From contig CAXXWB010000039.1 of assembly GCA_963677505.2 (NCBI GenBank), forward strand, positions 1 to 64,000: DNA of 64,000 nucleotides. Direction: 5' to 3'. This DNA is from JBGSUZ01 sp963677505. Lineage in GTDB: Bacteria > Bacillota > Clostridia > Peptostreptococcales > Acidaminobacteraceae. The notes below the pieces were generated by a model. The model did no database searches, was not told the origin of the DNA, and worked only from the letters and a program-made list of their open reading frames with translations. Below are positions 55,801-63,876 of this stretch, in pieces; position 1 is the stretch's first letter, and every line of letters starts with the position of its first letter. Both the position numbers and the translations under genes were made by a program.

Positions 55801-56410
55801 AGGTGTCGTCACTCATATTTAGACTTTCAACAGATGCTTTTAGCCACTTAAGAGGTTCTGGTTGAGACTGTATGAACCCATGTAATTTTTGAATAATCTT
55901 CCCCAGATTGTCGTCTGAACGATTGCCGCCATAACTTTCCGTCAAGTAGACCAAGGCTTCATCCCCAGACTCATAAGCATTTTCAAGCGCCATTCTCAGG
56001 GCTTCTTGCTTCATGAGCTCCATGGTGGTCACTTCTCCAATTTTAAAGGAGGGATCTAGTCCAATTTCTATAAAATGCTTGCGGACAATGTCGTTGCAGA
56101 AAGCGTGTAGGGTCATAATATAGGCTCTTCCCACCCGATTGATCTGTCTGCGAATAAAGGCGGCCTCTTTAGGGTTATCGCCTAAAGACTCCGTCAGTGC
56201 TTTCAATATCCGATCTCGCATTTCCCCTGCGGCTGCGTTGGAAAAGGTTACAATCAACATTCGGTCAATATCCATTCGGTCTTCTAATACGAGCCTAAGA
56301 ATACGTTCAACCAAAACTGCTGTTTTACCAGACCCTGCCGCCGCTGAAATCAAAAGGTTGCAATTTCTCGCTTCAATGGCTTCACTCTGCTGTTTAGTCC
56401 AATTTGCCAT
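52847..56410 (-). CDS. addA: ATP-dependent helicase/nuclease subunit A
   Basis: About 1187 residues from ATG 56410 (MANWTKQQSEAIEARN), with AGAGGTGG upstream. UvrD-type helicase motifs are SAAAGSGKTAVLVERI (Walker A), IFLDEYQDAN (Walker B), VGDVKQSIYKFR and MSIHKSKGLEFPLV. The C-terminal RecB-like nuclease motif reads VLVDFKTDAI. It forms the end-processing enzyme AddAB with AddB for recombinational repair and Chi recognition. It overlaps the addB stop by 17 bases. Uninterrupted, unlike uvrA. Confidence 0.97.
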   Translation of the reverse strand: MANWTKQQSEAIEARNCNLLISAAAGSGKTAVLVERILRLVLEDRMDIDRMLIVTFSNAAAGEMRDRILKALTESLGDNPKEAAFIRRQINRVGRAYIMTLHAFCNDIVRKHFIEIGLDPSFKIGEVTTMELMKQEALRMALENAYESGDEALVYLTESYGGNRSDDNLGKIIQKLHGFIQSQPEPLKWLKASVESLNMSDDTFDESPAAKALMHYVGIEFEGIIHLANAGLEKCLEAEGPAEYEGNFNSDLEGLEKINEALGEGYSAAMGAIANMTFTRLSSIKKERKLEISESLMESAKEARDQVKRKLNDLKGKYFAKSVETIVEELQFLYDKMERLAELVDDYQNQYQALKLGKNLLDFNDLEHFALKILENESICSLYREQFDHIFLDEYQDANIVQETLINRIKRENNVFLVGDVKQSIYKFRLADPSLFLDKQKRYPLEAGSNDRRIDLSMNFRTCGDVLSVINDFFAHIMSENLGEIQYDEYQYLYNGMKFPESDEIPVEMHLIDLGEQKELDEEIQYMKTAEIEAHYVAAQIKNALGATLYDPKRKTEKSLSYGDITLLLRSTKQWANIYSDVFGQWGIPVFVDVGTSFFEALEVAMLLSLLKIIDNRYRDLDWMTVLHSPLVGFDVETLAEIRSHAQGGTYYEAIQGYCETEGPFAQRLREFCQTLDKWTRLATFKRLDDWLWEILDETQFYAYCGAMPEGAARQANLRLLMDRAGALEGQPESGLYHFIKVIERLEKSGGDMEAAKLMPEQEDAVRIMSIHKSKGLEFPLVIIGGLGKRFNLSDTFDDVMVHKQLGIAPKYVDWENRHYRYTFPQLAMRKQMVNEMLSEEMRILYVALTRPVNRLWLVGSVTNWESAFKKWKMGMKPFNLAQGRSYLDWLGMYAFDEELGEIDSEFKEMSIRRKVIGMEDHLSKVSLRHIPVSEIFMERVQQEETQDLLAEKLLLAFNESGDYDHRRLEEKLKRTYRHKDGQLPSKISVTALKHLKENPNLNQFQMEATLARPIWTQEEETNIGATRGTAFHQILQQISYESFEPEGNESFDKLKTNLVRKGILDETVAKMVPDNWLTGYARSEMFARIQGAKRIEKEYPFIYKMALNNDWTLVQGIIDLYFEEADGGVLVDFKTDAIRGKQGLEEAVENHRAQLNLYSDAIQSIEGILPKEVWLYFASVQTWVKL

Positions 56411-59400
56411 GATCTGCCACCTCTTTCTTTTGACATTTTTCTTCAAGCTTTTCCAGTAGGTCTTCTTTTTCTAAGCGATTCAAATTTCGATAACTATTAT
56501 TGGACAGACTAAGATCAAATTGGCATAGTCCTTTGTAATCGCAACGCATACAAGCATTATCTGTCCCACATCTATAAGGCGAGACCGCCACTTGTCCATT
56601 TACCATTTGGGTGCAAACAGCCTCAATACCCGCTCTCACATGGTCCCTCAACGCTTCAAAATGCTCAAAGCTCAGGTAAGATGCATATTTGCCTGGTTCA
56701 CCTTCTTTTTTGATTTCAAAAGGAATGACGTCTGACTTACTGCCATCATCTTTCAGGGCCTCATCCATAAAAGCGGCTACATAGCGGTCGCCCACTACTA
56801 ACCCGTCCATTTTCAACTGTTTGACAATCGCCGCGGCAATTTCTTCCTCGCTAAGGTCCTCCGCTTCTACCATGGGGTCTTCAATTTTGAAATAGAACAC
56901 TCCAGCAGGGTAGAGAGGGTCGTCTAAACGAAGGTATTTTTGCCCTGTCAAGACGGCATCCATATAAACCATCAATTGAATTTGGAGACCGTTGTAAACA
57001 TCCCCTAAATTATATTTTTTAGAGCCTGACTTGTAGTCTATGACTTTGATATACCTTCTCTGGCCGCTGTCGTAAACATCTACACGGTCTATACGACCTT
57101 CTAAATAGATTTTTTCTCCAGTAGGGAGTTCTACTAAAATAGGTGGAATATTACCAGCTGAAGTCCCAAAAGCCACTTCAAACGCTTTAGGGTCAAAGAC
57201 GCCCTTCCTTAAATGGCTGAGCATTAATTTTGCCGCACGTCTTCCCGTTCGTTTCAATTTATTGACCATGTAGGCGCTTCTGGCGTCGGCTCTGAATATG
57301 TCGTATTTGCTGTTGGCTACCCCATCTTCTACAATGCGGTCCATCATTTGATGAACGGCTTCATCGCCTAGATTCTTTCCTGCTTCAGGATCTTTTAATA
57401 AGGCCTCCACAGCAAAATGCTCGACGGATTGATGGAATAAGTTTCCCATATCTGGAAGTGATAGTTCGAATTCTCTATTTTTCTTTGGTCTAAGGCCAAA
57501 GCGAACAAAGTGAGAAAAAGGACAAGCATTAAAGGCTTCTAGACGGGTCACGCTGGCCTTAATATTTTCACCGTAAAGTCGTTTAGCCGATTCTCTCTTT
57601 AAAGGCTTTGGCTGATTGTCGTGGTAAAGGCTTCGGTACATACTCATTGCGGCTAATTTTGTCTTTTCATTTTTGGCAATGTAGTCAAATCGTTCTACCC
57701 AATAAGAATCCTCTGGGTAGCCTGCAACCATTCTTCTCAGCCCTTCTGCAGTATTGGCAATGAGGGCATTTAAATGCCGCTCACTCAGTGTTTTTAACAA
57801 TTCTTGCTGGTCGTGATATTTTGGCTTCATATTGGGAAAAATTTGTTTGAGGCGGTCCCAGTACATAGACGGTCTAAGGGGTTTCCCTGACATATCTGAC
57901 AAAGAAGAACTGATCCAAAGCTTCTGAGAAGCCCGTGTCAAGGACTGATAAATAAGAAAGAGTTCATTTTTTGCCATTAACTCCCCATCGGACTTTAAGC
58001 CAATGCCTAAGTGCCTGAGCTTAACTTTCTCTTCATCTGCCAATATGCCGCTACCATCTTGTATAGAAGGCACCCAGCCATCGTTAAAACCAACAAAGAA
58101 GACATAGGGCATATTTTTACTTCTAAACTGGTCCATAGTCCCTACAATCACACGGTCATTATTTGGAGGAAGTACCCCTATTTCTTTTAGCGAAAAAGCT
58201 GTATGGAGTAAATCACTGTAGGTTTTCAGGTCAATTGAGTCCTCTCCATTAACTAGGTATAGCTGGTCAAAGACAGCAACCACACCTTTCCACGCCTGAA
58301 CCAATTCATTGACTCCGTCGTAGTCTTCGGATTCTTCCAACGTCTTTATAAGCCCTTCATATCGCTGCTGAATCCCAGAATTTTCACCTTCAAGGTGGTT
58401 CCAAAGACAATTGGTGTAATCTTTCACCGTTTCACATGCCTTAAGTTGACTTTCAATTGCCATAAACCCTTCAACAACTTTAAGCCTGAGGGGTTCTATT
58501 TTTTCATCACTTATTATTTTTTGCCATTTTTTACCTTTTAATCCTTTTTCAACTGCATAAATTTCCAATCGATCTACTGCATTTTTATCTAAATCGGCTA
58601 TGCCGCTTTTAAGCACACGAAAAAGTGCCTCTGCCTTCCAACCACTTTGGAAAAGTTCCAGCAAGGAACGAAGGTAAGTCACTAGGGGGCTGTTGGTCAG
58701 TTGTCGTCTCTCATTGACAAAAACAGGTACCTGATAATTAACTGCCAGTCGCTTTGCCAAAGGATGGTAAACCTCTGGTTGCTGATGAATCACAGCAATA
58801 TCCCCATACCGAACATCCTCTTCAATCACAAGGCGGCGGATTTCCCCAAGGACCCATGTCATTTCTTGTAAAGGGGATTCAAATTGATTCAGCTCAAGAC
58901 TTTCGTCAGGATTCCCTGAAAAGGGCTGACCTGGAAAGTGAAATAAATTGTTTTCCAAATGGGCCAGCATTTGAGATTGACTGTATCCTTGAGTTTTTCC
59001 AAATGTTTCCATAGTTTCTTTAAGGTCTGCCTCTTGAAATCCCTTGTGCATGGTATTAAAAGCATCCCGTGGGGCCCAAAAGATTTCGTTGGACTCTTGT
59101 TCCACAGGGTCAAAGGTCAGAGCAATAGTCAATTGTTCACAACACTTACCAAATGCCTGTATGATTTGCTGTTCTAAGCCGTTAAAAAAGTAAAAGCCAT
59201 CGATCCAAATATAAGCTCCTTTAAGGCGCTCTGAAAGAGGAATTGCCAAGGCCATTAGAGCATAATAATCTTTATCGTCTACAAACTGACCTGCCATTTT
59301 CTCCGCAGAAGCTTTATAAATAAGGGCTGTATCTCTTAGTTTTGCCTTCGTTGTGGGGCTAAGACTTTCATCTGTCACAAGGAGTTTTTCAGGACTGATG

Positions 59401-59843
59401 CCTCCCGCTTTTAGCTCAGAGAGAAAATCTGAAAACATTTGAATAAAGCCTGCCCTTTCGTGAACTTTTGAGAAGACTTCCAAATTCTTTTGCTGCTCCA
59501 CAAAGGTCTTTTTTACAATCATAGCCTTACCAATTGCGTCTATTTTTTCTCCTCTTGGGATACCGGTTTCTTGAATGACTTGATGAATGAGTCGGCTAAA
59601 GCTGGAAATAGTGACCCCCCCCACACCTCCATTGGCAGAAAGGGCTTGTTCTGCTGGATGAGCAAGTTCTGAAGGGTGGTTAACGGAAAGGACTTGCTCC
59701 GCTTGTAACGTAAGTTGCTCAGGTACAATGAGGAAGCATTTAGAACCTTTTTTATTTGCGTGAAGCGCCTTGATTTCTTCATAAATTTTCTGTGTTTTGC
59801 CTGTGCCGCTTCTGCCTATAAAATAGCGTATATCTTGAGCCAT
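56394..59843 (-). CDS. addB: ATP-dependent helicase/nuclease subunit B
   Basis: About 1149 residues from ATG 59843 (MAQDIRYFIGRSGTG), with GGGAGG upstream. It has a degenerate helicase fold with a Walker-A-like GRSGTGKT, and a C-terminal nuclease with the iron-sulfur cysteines of AddB: one in FNACPFSHF and three in CGTDNACMRCDYKGLCQF. Nuclease motif VIDYKSGSKKY is present. AddB carries the second nuclease and reads Chi. First gene of the addB-addA pair. Confidence 0.96.
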   Translation of the reverse strand: MAQDIRYFIGRSGTGKTQKIYEEIKALHANKKGSKCFLIVPEQLTLQAEQVLSVNHPSELAHPAEQALSANGGVGGVTISSFSRLIHQVIQETGIPRGEKIDAIGKAMIVKKTFVEQQKNLEVFSKVHERAGFIQMFSDFLSELKAGGISPEKLLVTDESLSPTTKAKLRDTALIYKASAEKMAGQFVDDKDYYALMALAIPLSERLKGAYIWIDGFYFFNGLEQQIIQAFGKCCEQLTIALTFDPVEQESNEIFWAPRDAFNTMHKGFQEADLKETMETFGKTQGYSQSQMLAHLENNLFHFPGQPFSGNPDESLELNQFESPLQEMTWVLGEIRRLVIEEDVRYGDIAVIHQQPEVYHPLAKRLAVNYQVPVFVNERRQLTNSPLVTYLRSLLELFQSGWKAEALFRVLKSGIADLDKNAVDRLEIYAVEKGLKGKKWQKIISDEKIEPLRLKVVEGFMAIESQLKACETVKDYTNCLWNHLEGENSGIQQRYEGLIKTLEESEDYDGVNELVQAWKGVVAVFDQLYLVNGEDSIDLKTYSDLLHTAFSLKEIGVLPPNNDRVIVGTMDQFRSKNMPYVFFVGFNDGWVPSIQDGSGILADEEKVKLRHLGIGLKSDGELMAKNELFLIYQSLTRASQKLWISSSLSDMSGKPLRPSMYWDRLKQIFPNMKPKYHDQQELLKTLSERHLNALIANTAEGLRRMVAGYPEDSYWVERFDYIAKNEKTKLAAMSMYRSLYHDNQPKPLKRESAKRLYGENIKASVTRLEAFNACPFSHFVRFGLRPKKNREFELSLPDMGNLFHQSVEHFAVEALLKDPEAGKNLGDEAVHQMMDRIVEDGVANSKYDIFRADARSAYMVNKLKRTGRRAAKLMLSHLRKGVFDPKAFEVAFGTSAGNIPPILVELPTGEKIYLEGRIDRVDVYDSGQRRYIKVIDYKSGSKKYNLGDVYNGLQIQLMVYMDAVLTGQKYLRLDDPLYPAGVFYFKIEDPMVEAEDLSEEEIAAAIVKQLKMDGLVVGDRYVAAFMDEALKDDGSKSDVIPFEIKKEGEPGKYASYLSFEHFEALRDHVRAGIEAVCTQMVNGQVAVSPYRCGTDNACMRCDYKGLCQFDLSLSNNSYRNLNRLEKEDLLEKLEEKCQKKEVADHGKLD

Positions 59844-59949
59844 AACTATGCCTCCCATGTATTTATTACCTCTAAAAAGTACAGGGGTAATTATCTATTA
59901 ATTCTTGCAATACATTTATCTTAACTATCAAAATATGTTATACTGGCAC

Positions 59950-59963
59950 TGAATGTTCACTCA
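59950..59963 (+). promoter_or_regulatory. Operator-like palindrome at the start of the 171-residue gene
   Basis: TGAATG-TT-CACTCA is close to a perfect inverted repeat and lies six bases after a -10-like TATACT (59939-59944). The pattern TGA-N-TG..CA-N-TCA is common for TetR-type repressors. Confidence 0.5.
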
Positions 59964-59989
59964 ATACGGTTTGTAAAGGAGAGAAGCTC

Positions 59990-60505
59990 ATGATTCAGTC
60001 AGTCAAAGTCAATTTGGAACTCATGGAAATGTTGCTTTACTATTGGAAAGCCACTAGCGAAAAAGAAAAAGTTGGTGAAAAGTACATCTATTCTATCGTA
60101 GAAAATCCTCATATGAAACCTTTATACTCTGAGAATTTTACCCCTGAATACGCTAGACAAAGCCTAAGTGCTATCTCTAACCGAGAAATTTTCAAACCTG
60201 CCAGCAAAGAAGTTGGTCGTTTTTGGAACAACCACATGTGGATGATGGAAGACCTTGGCGTCACAGAAATGATGATGCAACCTGTGAAACAGCTCAATGT
60301 GGACCATCTCGTCAACAATGAGGCTTTTACTAAATTTAGCGGGCCTTTGGAAATTGTATTCGTTCCAGGGCACCTTGAAACTCTTTATAGTGCCGACAAT
60401 CAACTTTTTATAAACTTCTTCAAACTCATGGCCAACCTAGTAGATGGCTCTGTTAAAATTGAAGAAAAAGATTTAATTAGCTTTATTGAAGACTACTGCA
60501 AATAG
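59990..60505 (+). CDS. Uncharacterised cytoplasmic protein, 171 residues
   Basis: ATG 59990 after AAAGGAGAG. No signal peptide or membrane segment. It is a mixed alpha/beta protein with LELMEMLLYYWKATSEKEKVGEKYI, SISNREIF, FWNNHMWMMEDLG and VFVPGHLETLYSADNQLFINFF as its most conserved-looking parts. I recall a similar uncharacterised family from anaerobes and spirochaetes (named after TDE2712) but cannot confirm it here. It has its own promoter, operator-like palindrome and terminator, divergent from addB. Confidence 0.65.
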   Translation: MIQSVKVNLELMEMLLYYWKATSEKEKVGEKYIYSIVENPHMKPLYSENFTPEYARQSLSAISNREIFKPASKEVGRFWNNHMWMMEDLGVTEMMMQPVKQLNVDHLVNNEAFTKFSGPLEIVFVPGHLETLYSADNQLFINFFKLMANLVDGSVKIEEKDLISFIEDYCK

Positions 60506-60534
60506 TAGATGCTTCTATTATATTTTAACATAGA

Positions 60535-60580
60535 AGGACTATCTCCAATCAAATTTGATTGGAAATAGTCCTTTTTCTTT
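60535..60580 (+). terminator. Terminator of the 171-residue gene
   Basis: GGACTAT-TCCAATC and GATTGGA-ATAGTCC form a long stem followed by TTTTTCTTT. Confidence 0.9.
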
Positions 60581-60636
60581 AAGCAGCCCTTTTAAAATTA
60601 AATTTTGTGTGAATAACCAACTTCATAGTAAAATGG

Positions 60637-61617
60637 TTAATGCGTCACAAATTTGCTCTGTTTTTTTGCCACAACGCAAACTGTCAGAATACACGCAACT
60701 AGAACAACACCTATAATCCCAATACTATTGACGAAACCAACATTTCCTACAGGATCAAACAATTTGAAAAAACCCTTAAACTCAAACACTTTATGACCCA
60801 TTACGGAAACCAAGTTTTTAAAATCATATGCTCCAAGGACTGGAATAAAAAGATTGTAAATTAACAATGCCAAAACAGGATACCATAATTTTTTTGATAC
60901 AATTGCAACAGTAAAACCAATTATCATGTATGTGGAAATTAAGAATATACTCAAAATCATTTGCATCAAAAGTTCTGGCTTTCCAACGCTTTCAATACCC
61001 AACATTAATAAATTTTTGTCTTGAATAGGAAAGTTATGTGGCATAATCGATGTCACAATAATATTACCACTAAGTACCGCCAATAGGCTGATTGTTATCA
61101 CTAATGTTGCTGCAAATATAAATAGAATCTGACACTTAGCAAAAAGTATATGTGCCCAATTCGCCTGAATTGCCTTTATTTTAACAGTTCCATGCCTATA
61201 CTCATAATTGCCGTAGTAATACCCTATAATAGGGAATAGTATTGGTCCAAATAAGAACGTTAAAACCTCAAGCAATGTAGATGGATAGTTATTTTTACTT
61301 ATAAGTGACAATCTATCAATCGTTTTTTTCAATTCATATTTAATTGGATTGTTAGCTTCTATTGTAATAGTCCCGTTTGAATTTTTTTGTTCAATGATCT
61401 CTAACGGTTTCTGTAGCTCACTCCAATAATCTTCTCCCTCTTGGATATATCTATCCCGTGTCTCAACATATTGACTTATCTGTTGCTGTGCCTGAACTAC
61501 ATTAACCCAAGTATTTAGAACACACAAGCTGATGAACATTAAGGTCACTGCCAGTAAAAAATGATTAAAGTGCAGAAGCTGAAGTTCTCTTTTCAGTATC
61601 CATAATTTTTTGCTCAT
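60637..61617 (-). CDS. ABC-2-type permease
   Basis: 326 residues from ATG 61617 after AGGGAG, overlapping the ATPase gene by 53 bases. Six hydrophobic segments. A loop of about 90 extracellular residues lies between TM1 (FLLAVTLMFISLCVL) and TM2. Topology matches exporters that pair with a single ATPase for antibiotics or peptides. It moves an unidentified cargo, probably the secreted protein encoded two genes upstream or a self-toxic product of it. Confidence 0.75.
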   Translation of the reverse strand: MSKKLWILKRELQLLHFNHFLLAVTLMFISLCVLNTWVNVVQAQQQISQYVETRDRYIQEGEDYWSELQKPLEIIEQKNSNGTITIEANNPIKYELKKTIDRLSLISKNNYPSTLLEVLTFLFGPILFPIIGYYYGNYEYRHGTVKIKAIQANWAHILFAKCQILFIFAATLVITISLLAVLSGNIIVTSIMPHNFPIQDKNLLMLGIESVGKPELLMQMILSIFLISTYMIIGFTVAIVSKKLWYPVLALLIYNLFIPVLGAYDFKNLVSVMGHKVFEFKGFFKLFDPVGNVGFVNSIGIIGVVLVACILTVCVVAKKQSKFVTH

Positions 61618-62263
61618 AAATTCTCCCTAAATTAAACATCTCATTATCCAGTCGCTCAACCTTGTAAATATCTCCATTTTTTAACACCAATAAGTTTTCA
61701 ATAATATCATTATAAAAATCAAATTGATGTCCTGTAAGGAAAAATGCTTTTTCGGAAGACTCCGACTTAATCATCTTCTTTAAAACAATCATACTTTCAT
61801 AATCCAATCCATTAGAAACTTCATCCATTACAATAAAATTAGCCGAACTCAGAAATGCGATACATATCGATAGTTTTTTCTTTTGCCCATAGGAATAGTT
61901 CTTAACTTTCTTTTTTAATTCTCTTTCTGAAAAAAACGGTGATACTTTCTCAATAATTTCTATTTTACTTAAGGTTATCTGTGACAGTAAAATGAGATTT
62001 TGCAGTCCATTTAAAGAATTGTACAGAGGATTATCATCATATACAACTGCTACACTATTTCTCCCTTGTTGAAAGGGTTTCTCATCAAATAGGATCTGCC
62101 CTTCATAAGACTCCAAATTTAAGAGCGCTTTAATTAATGTTGTTTTACCACAGCCATTTTCTCCCATAAGAAAGGTAATGCCTGTATTGGGAATCTCCAT
62201 TGTAATATTATCTAATACAATATTCTTTCTATATTTTTTAGTTAAACCATATATATTAATCAT
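61565..62263 (-). CDS. ABC transporter ATPase
   Basis: 232 residues from ATG 62263. Walker A is GENGCGKTT, the signature region is NYSYGQKKKLS, Walker B is FIVMDEVSNGLD, and the switch His is in LTGHQFDF. Length and motif spelling match drug- or bacteriocin-exporter ATPases. Its ribosome binding site TGGAGG (62269-62274) is complementary to CCTCCA five bases upstream, so translation may be hidden by RNA structure. Confidence 0.85.
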   Translation of the reverse strand: MINIYGLTKKYRKNIVLDNITMEIPNTGITFLMGENGCGKTTLIKALLNLESYEGQILFDEKPFQQGRNSVAVVYDDNPLYNSLNGLQNLILLSQITLSKIEIIEKVSPFFSERELKKKVKNYSYGQKKKLSICIAFLSSANFIVMDEVSNGLDYESMIVLKKMIKSESSEKAFFLTGHQFDFYNDIIENLLVLKNGDIYKVERLDNEMFNLGRIYEQKIMDTEKRTSASAL

Positions 62264-62268
62264 TTAAC

Positions 62269-62315
62269 CTCCATTACTGGAGGCGCCATTGATATTAATA
62301 TCAATACGCCTCCAA
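62269..62315 (-). promoter_or_regulatory. Alternative RNA hairpins controlling the ABC ATPase ribosome binding site
   Basis: On the minus strand TGGAGGCG (62308-62315), an 18-base palindrome, and CGCCTCCA (62279-62286) form a long hairpin. The same CCTCCA can instead pair with the Shine-Dalgarno TGGAGG (62269-62274) across a GTAA loop, a GNRA-type tetraloop. The two states exclude each other. Confidence 0.6.
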
Positions 62316-62324
62316 TAAAATTAA

Positions 62325-62837
62325 TTAGTTGTATGAACCTGTTCCGTAAAAATTAAATGTATGAACTGCAGGTAAATTATAGACATTTACATTACCCCAA
62401 GGACTTACAACACCAGCTCCAGCAGTATACTTGTAGTCATATCTCTTATGACTTGATGAAGATTCCACCGTCACAATCCCATCTTTTGTGATGTTATTTG
62501 GAAAAACCCAACCAACTTCTTGCGTTGGATAATCCCAAACAATTTTAGTCCCGTCATATTTCCACTCAAGTTTTGAGTAAGCATACATCAAAAATGACCC
62601 TTGATATTGCTCAATTGTTTTTCTTTGGACAGCACTAGCTGCCATTATACCAACTTGATTGCCAGTCTTATTAACGGACCTATCCAAGCTAAGAGAATTG
62701 ATAATTTCTGATTCCACAACCCCACTATTCGTATACTCACTATGCTCAATAGCGTTTGCATAACCTGTTGCTGGACTAATCAACAATGCTGCACTCAAAG
62801 TAAGTCCTACCAGCATCGTTTTGTTTAGAAATTTCAT
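62325..62837 (-). CDS. Secreted protein of unknown function linked to an ABC exporter
   Basis: 170 residues from ATG 62837 after TGGAGG. A classical signal peptide ends near residue 28 (LLISPATGYANA). The secreted part begins with acidic and Ser-rich residues, then a Trp/Tyr-rich beta domain (YSKLEWKYDGTKIVWDYP, KRYDYKYTAGAGVVSPWG) and ends HTFNFYGTGSYN. No family recognised. The ABC ATPase and permease genes follow immediately. This layout, a secreted protein plus dedicated exporter or immunity transporter, is typical of bacteriocins, but no cysteine, bacteriocin motif or processing site supports that identity. It may equally be a surface or stress protein. Confidence 0.7.
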   Translation of the reverse strand: MKFLNKTMLVGLTLSAALLISPATGYANAIEHSEYTNSGVVESEIINSLSLDRSVNKTGNQVGIMAASAVQRKTIEQYQGSFLMYAYSKLEWKYDGTKIVWDYPTQEVGWVFPNNITKDGIVTVESSSSHKRYDYKYTAGAGVVSPWGNVNVYNLPAVHTFNFYGTGSYN

Positions 62838-62959
62838 GTTCTACCTCCATATTGTTCATAATGTCATGCTTGAAATACTCAACAGAAAACATAATTAGAC
62901 AGAATCATCCAATCATTTGGAGCTTTTAATTCTAGGCCATTGAATTAATTAAACCAAAA

Positions 62960-62973
62960 GGTAAACGTTTTCC
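62960..62973 (-). promoter_or_regulatory. LacI/CcpA-like operator upstream of the secreted protein gene
   Basis: GGAAAACGTTTACC on the minus strand is nearly palindromic and matches the cre-type core around a central CG. It lies between a candidate promoter (TTTACA-17-TATCGT on the minus strand, upstream) and the gene, suggesting carbon-catabolite control. Confidence 0.5.
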
Positions 62974-63084
62974 TTTACATTTTTTACGATAACATAATAA
63001 TCCAACACTGTAAACAATATGTTATTAACAAGTCGTTTTTTTTAAAAAGATTTTACCCGCAAGAATGAAATACATAATCAAAAA

Positions 63085-63124
63085 ATAAAAAAGAGCTGTT
63101 AGTACGTTGCCAACAGCTCTTTTC
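63085..63124 (-). terminator. Terminator after the TIGR01906-family gene
   Basis: AAGAGCTGTT and AACAGCTCTT form the stem on the minus strand, followed by TTTTTATTTTTTG. Confidence 0.9.
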
Positions 63125-63130
63125 ATTTTA

Positions 63131-63856
63131 TTATTTTTTTGGCATATTCCGACTAAGAACGATGCCTACAGCCATTCCAAACCCTGAAATCAGCACCGTA
63201 TACACGCCAATGCTTAGCGCCATGGCGGAGAAGAACTCTTCCTGTAAAAGGACAATCATTCGGTCTGTGGCTGGATCTAAGAGCCACAGTTTGTTGGTAA
63301 AGAACATTTCATGAAACTTGATGAAAACTGCGGTAAAATCCTGTGTTGCGGATATGCCCACTAATGTTATAAAAATCAGCATCAGAGGACCAGACAGAAC
63401 CAGTCCATCTATTAGAAGTCTTCTTTGTTTCAAGCCATACTTACCAATCAAATACAGAGTCAAAACAAAGGCGATTGCACTCATTTGAATATTGCGATTA
63501 AGTACAAGTAGGTTTCGCACATCTACCATATGGCTCCGCTCTTTGTCGTTGAAGAAATCCTTTTGTTGACCGTCGAGGGTAACCGTCACTGAAAATTTAT
63601 CGTTTTTTAAGGCTACATAGTCAATCAACAGGTCTTTAACCGCTTCAAAATCCTTTTCATTTAGACCTACTTGTTTTCTAGAGTCTAATTTCTCAAAGGT
63701 CTTGTCATAGAAGCTTTCTTCCGTTGCCCCATAGCGAATGGCAGTTGATAAAGCAATCAGCACCAAAGAAACTGCAATCATTAAAACCAGCAGTCTTCGA
63801 ATACTTTTGCTCCAAATATCTGACCGATGGGTAATGTCATTGTTTTGTGTATTCAT
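63131..63856 (-). CDS. TIGR01906-family integral membrane protein (DUF1461)
   Basis: 241 residues from ATG 63856 after AGGAATGG. Four to five hydrophobic segments. The family signature is KFHEMFFTNKLWLLDPATDRMIVLLQEEFF in the C-terminal half (quoted in part: FHEMFFTNKLWLLDP and EEFFSAMALSIG). The extracellular region between TM1 and TM2 holds about 90 residues. Function of this family is unknown. It follows the truncated gene at the window end by 20 bases. Confidence 0.85.
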   Translation of the reverse strand: MNTQNNDITHRSDIWSKSIRRLLVLMIAVSLVLIALSTAIRYGATEESFYDKTFEKLDSRKQVGLNEKDFEAVKDLLIDYVALKNDKFSVTVTLDGQQKDFFNDKERSHMVDVRNLLVLNRNIQMSAIAFVLTLYLIGKYGLKQRRLLIDGLVLSGPLMLIFITLVGISATQDFTAVFIKFHEMFFTNKLWLLDPATDRMIVLLQEEFFSAMALSIGVYTVLISGFGMAVGIVLSRNMPKK

Positions 63857-63876
63857 TTAGCCATTCCTACGCTTCC

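Noticed and set aside
62325..62837. Lactococcin-972-type bacteriocin
   Set aside because: The secreted protein and ABC genes fit the layout, but the family's conserved C-terminal pattern is not visible.
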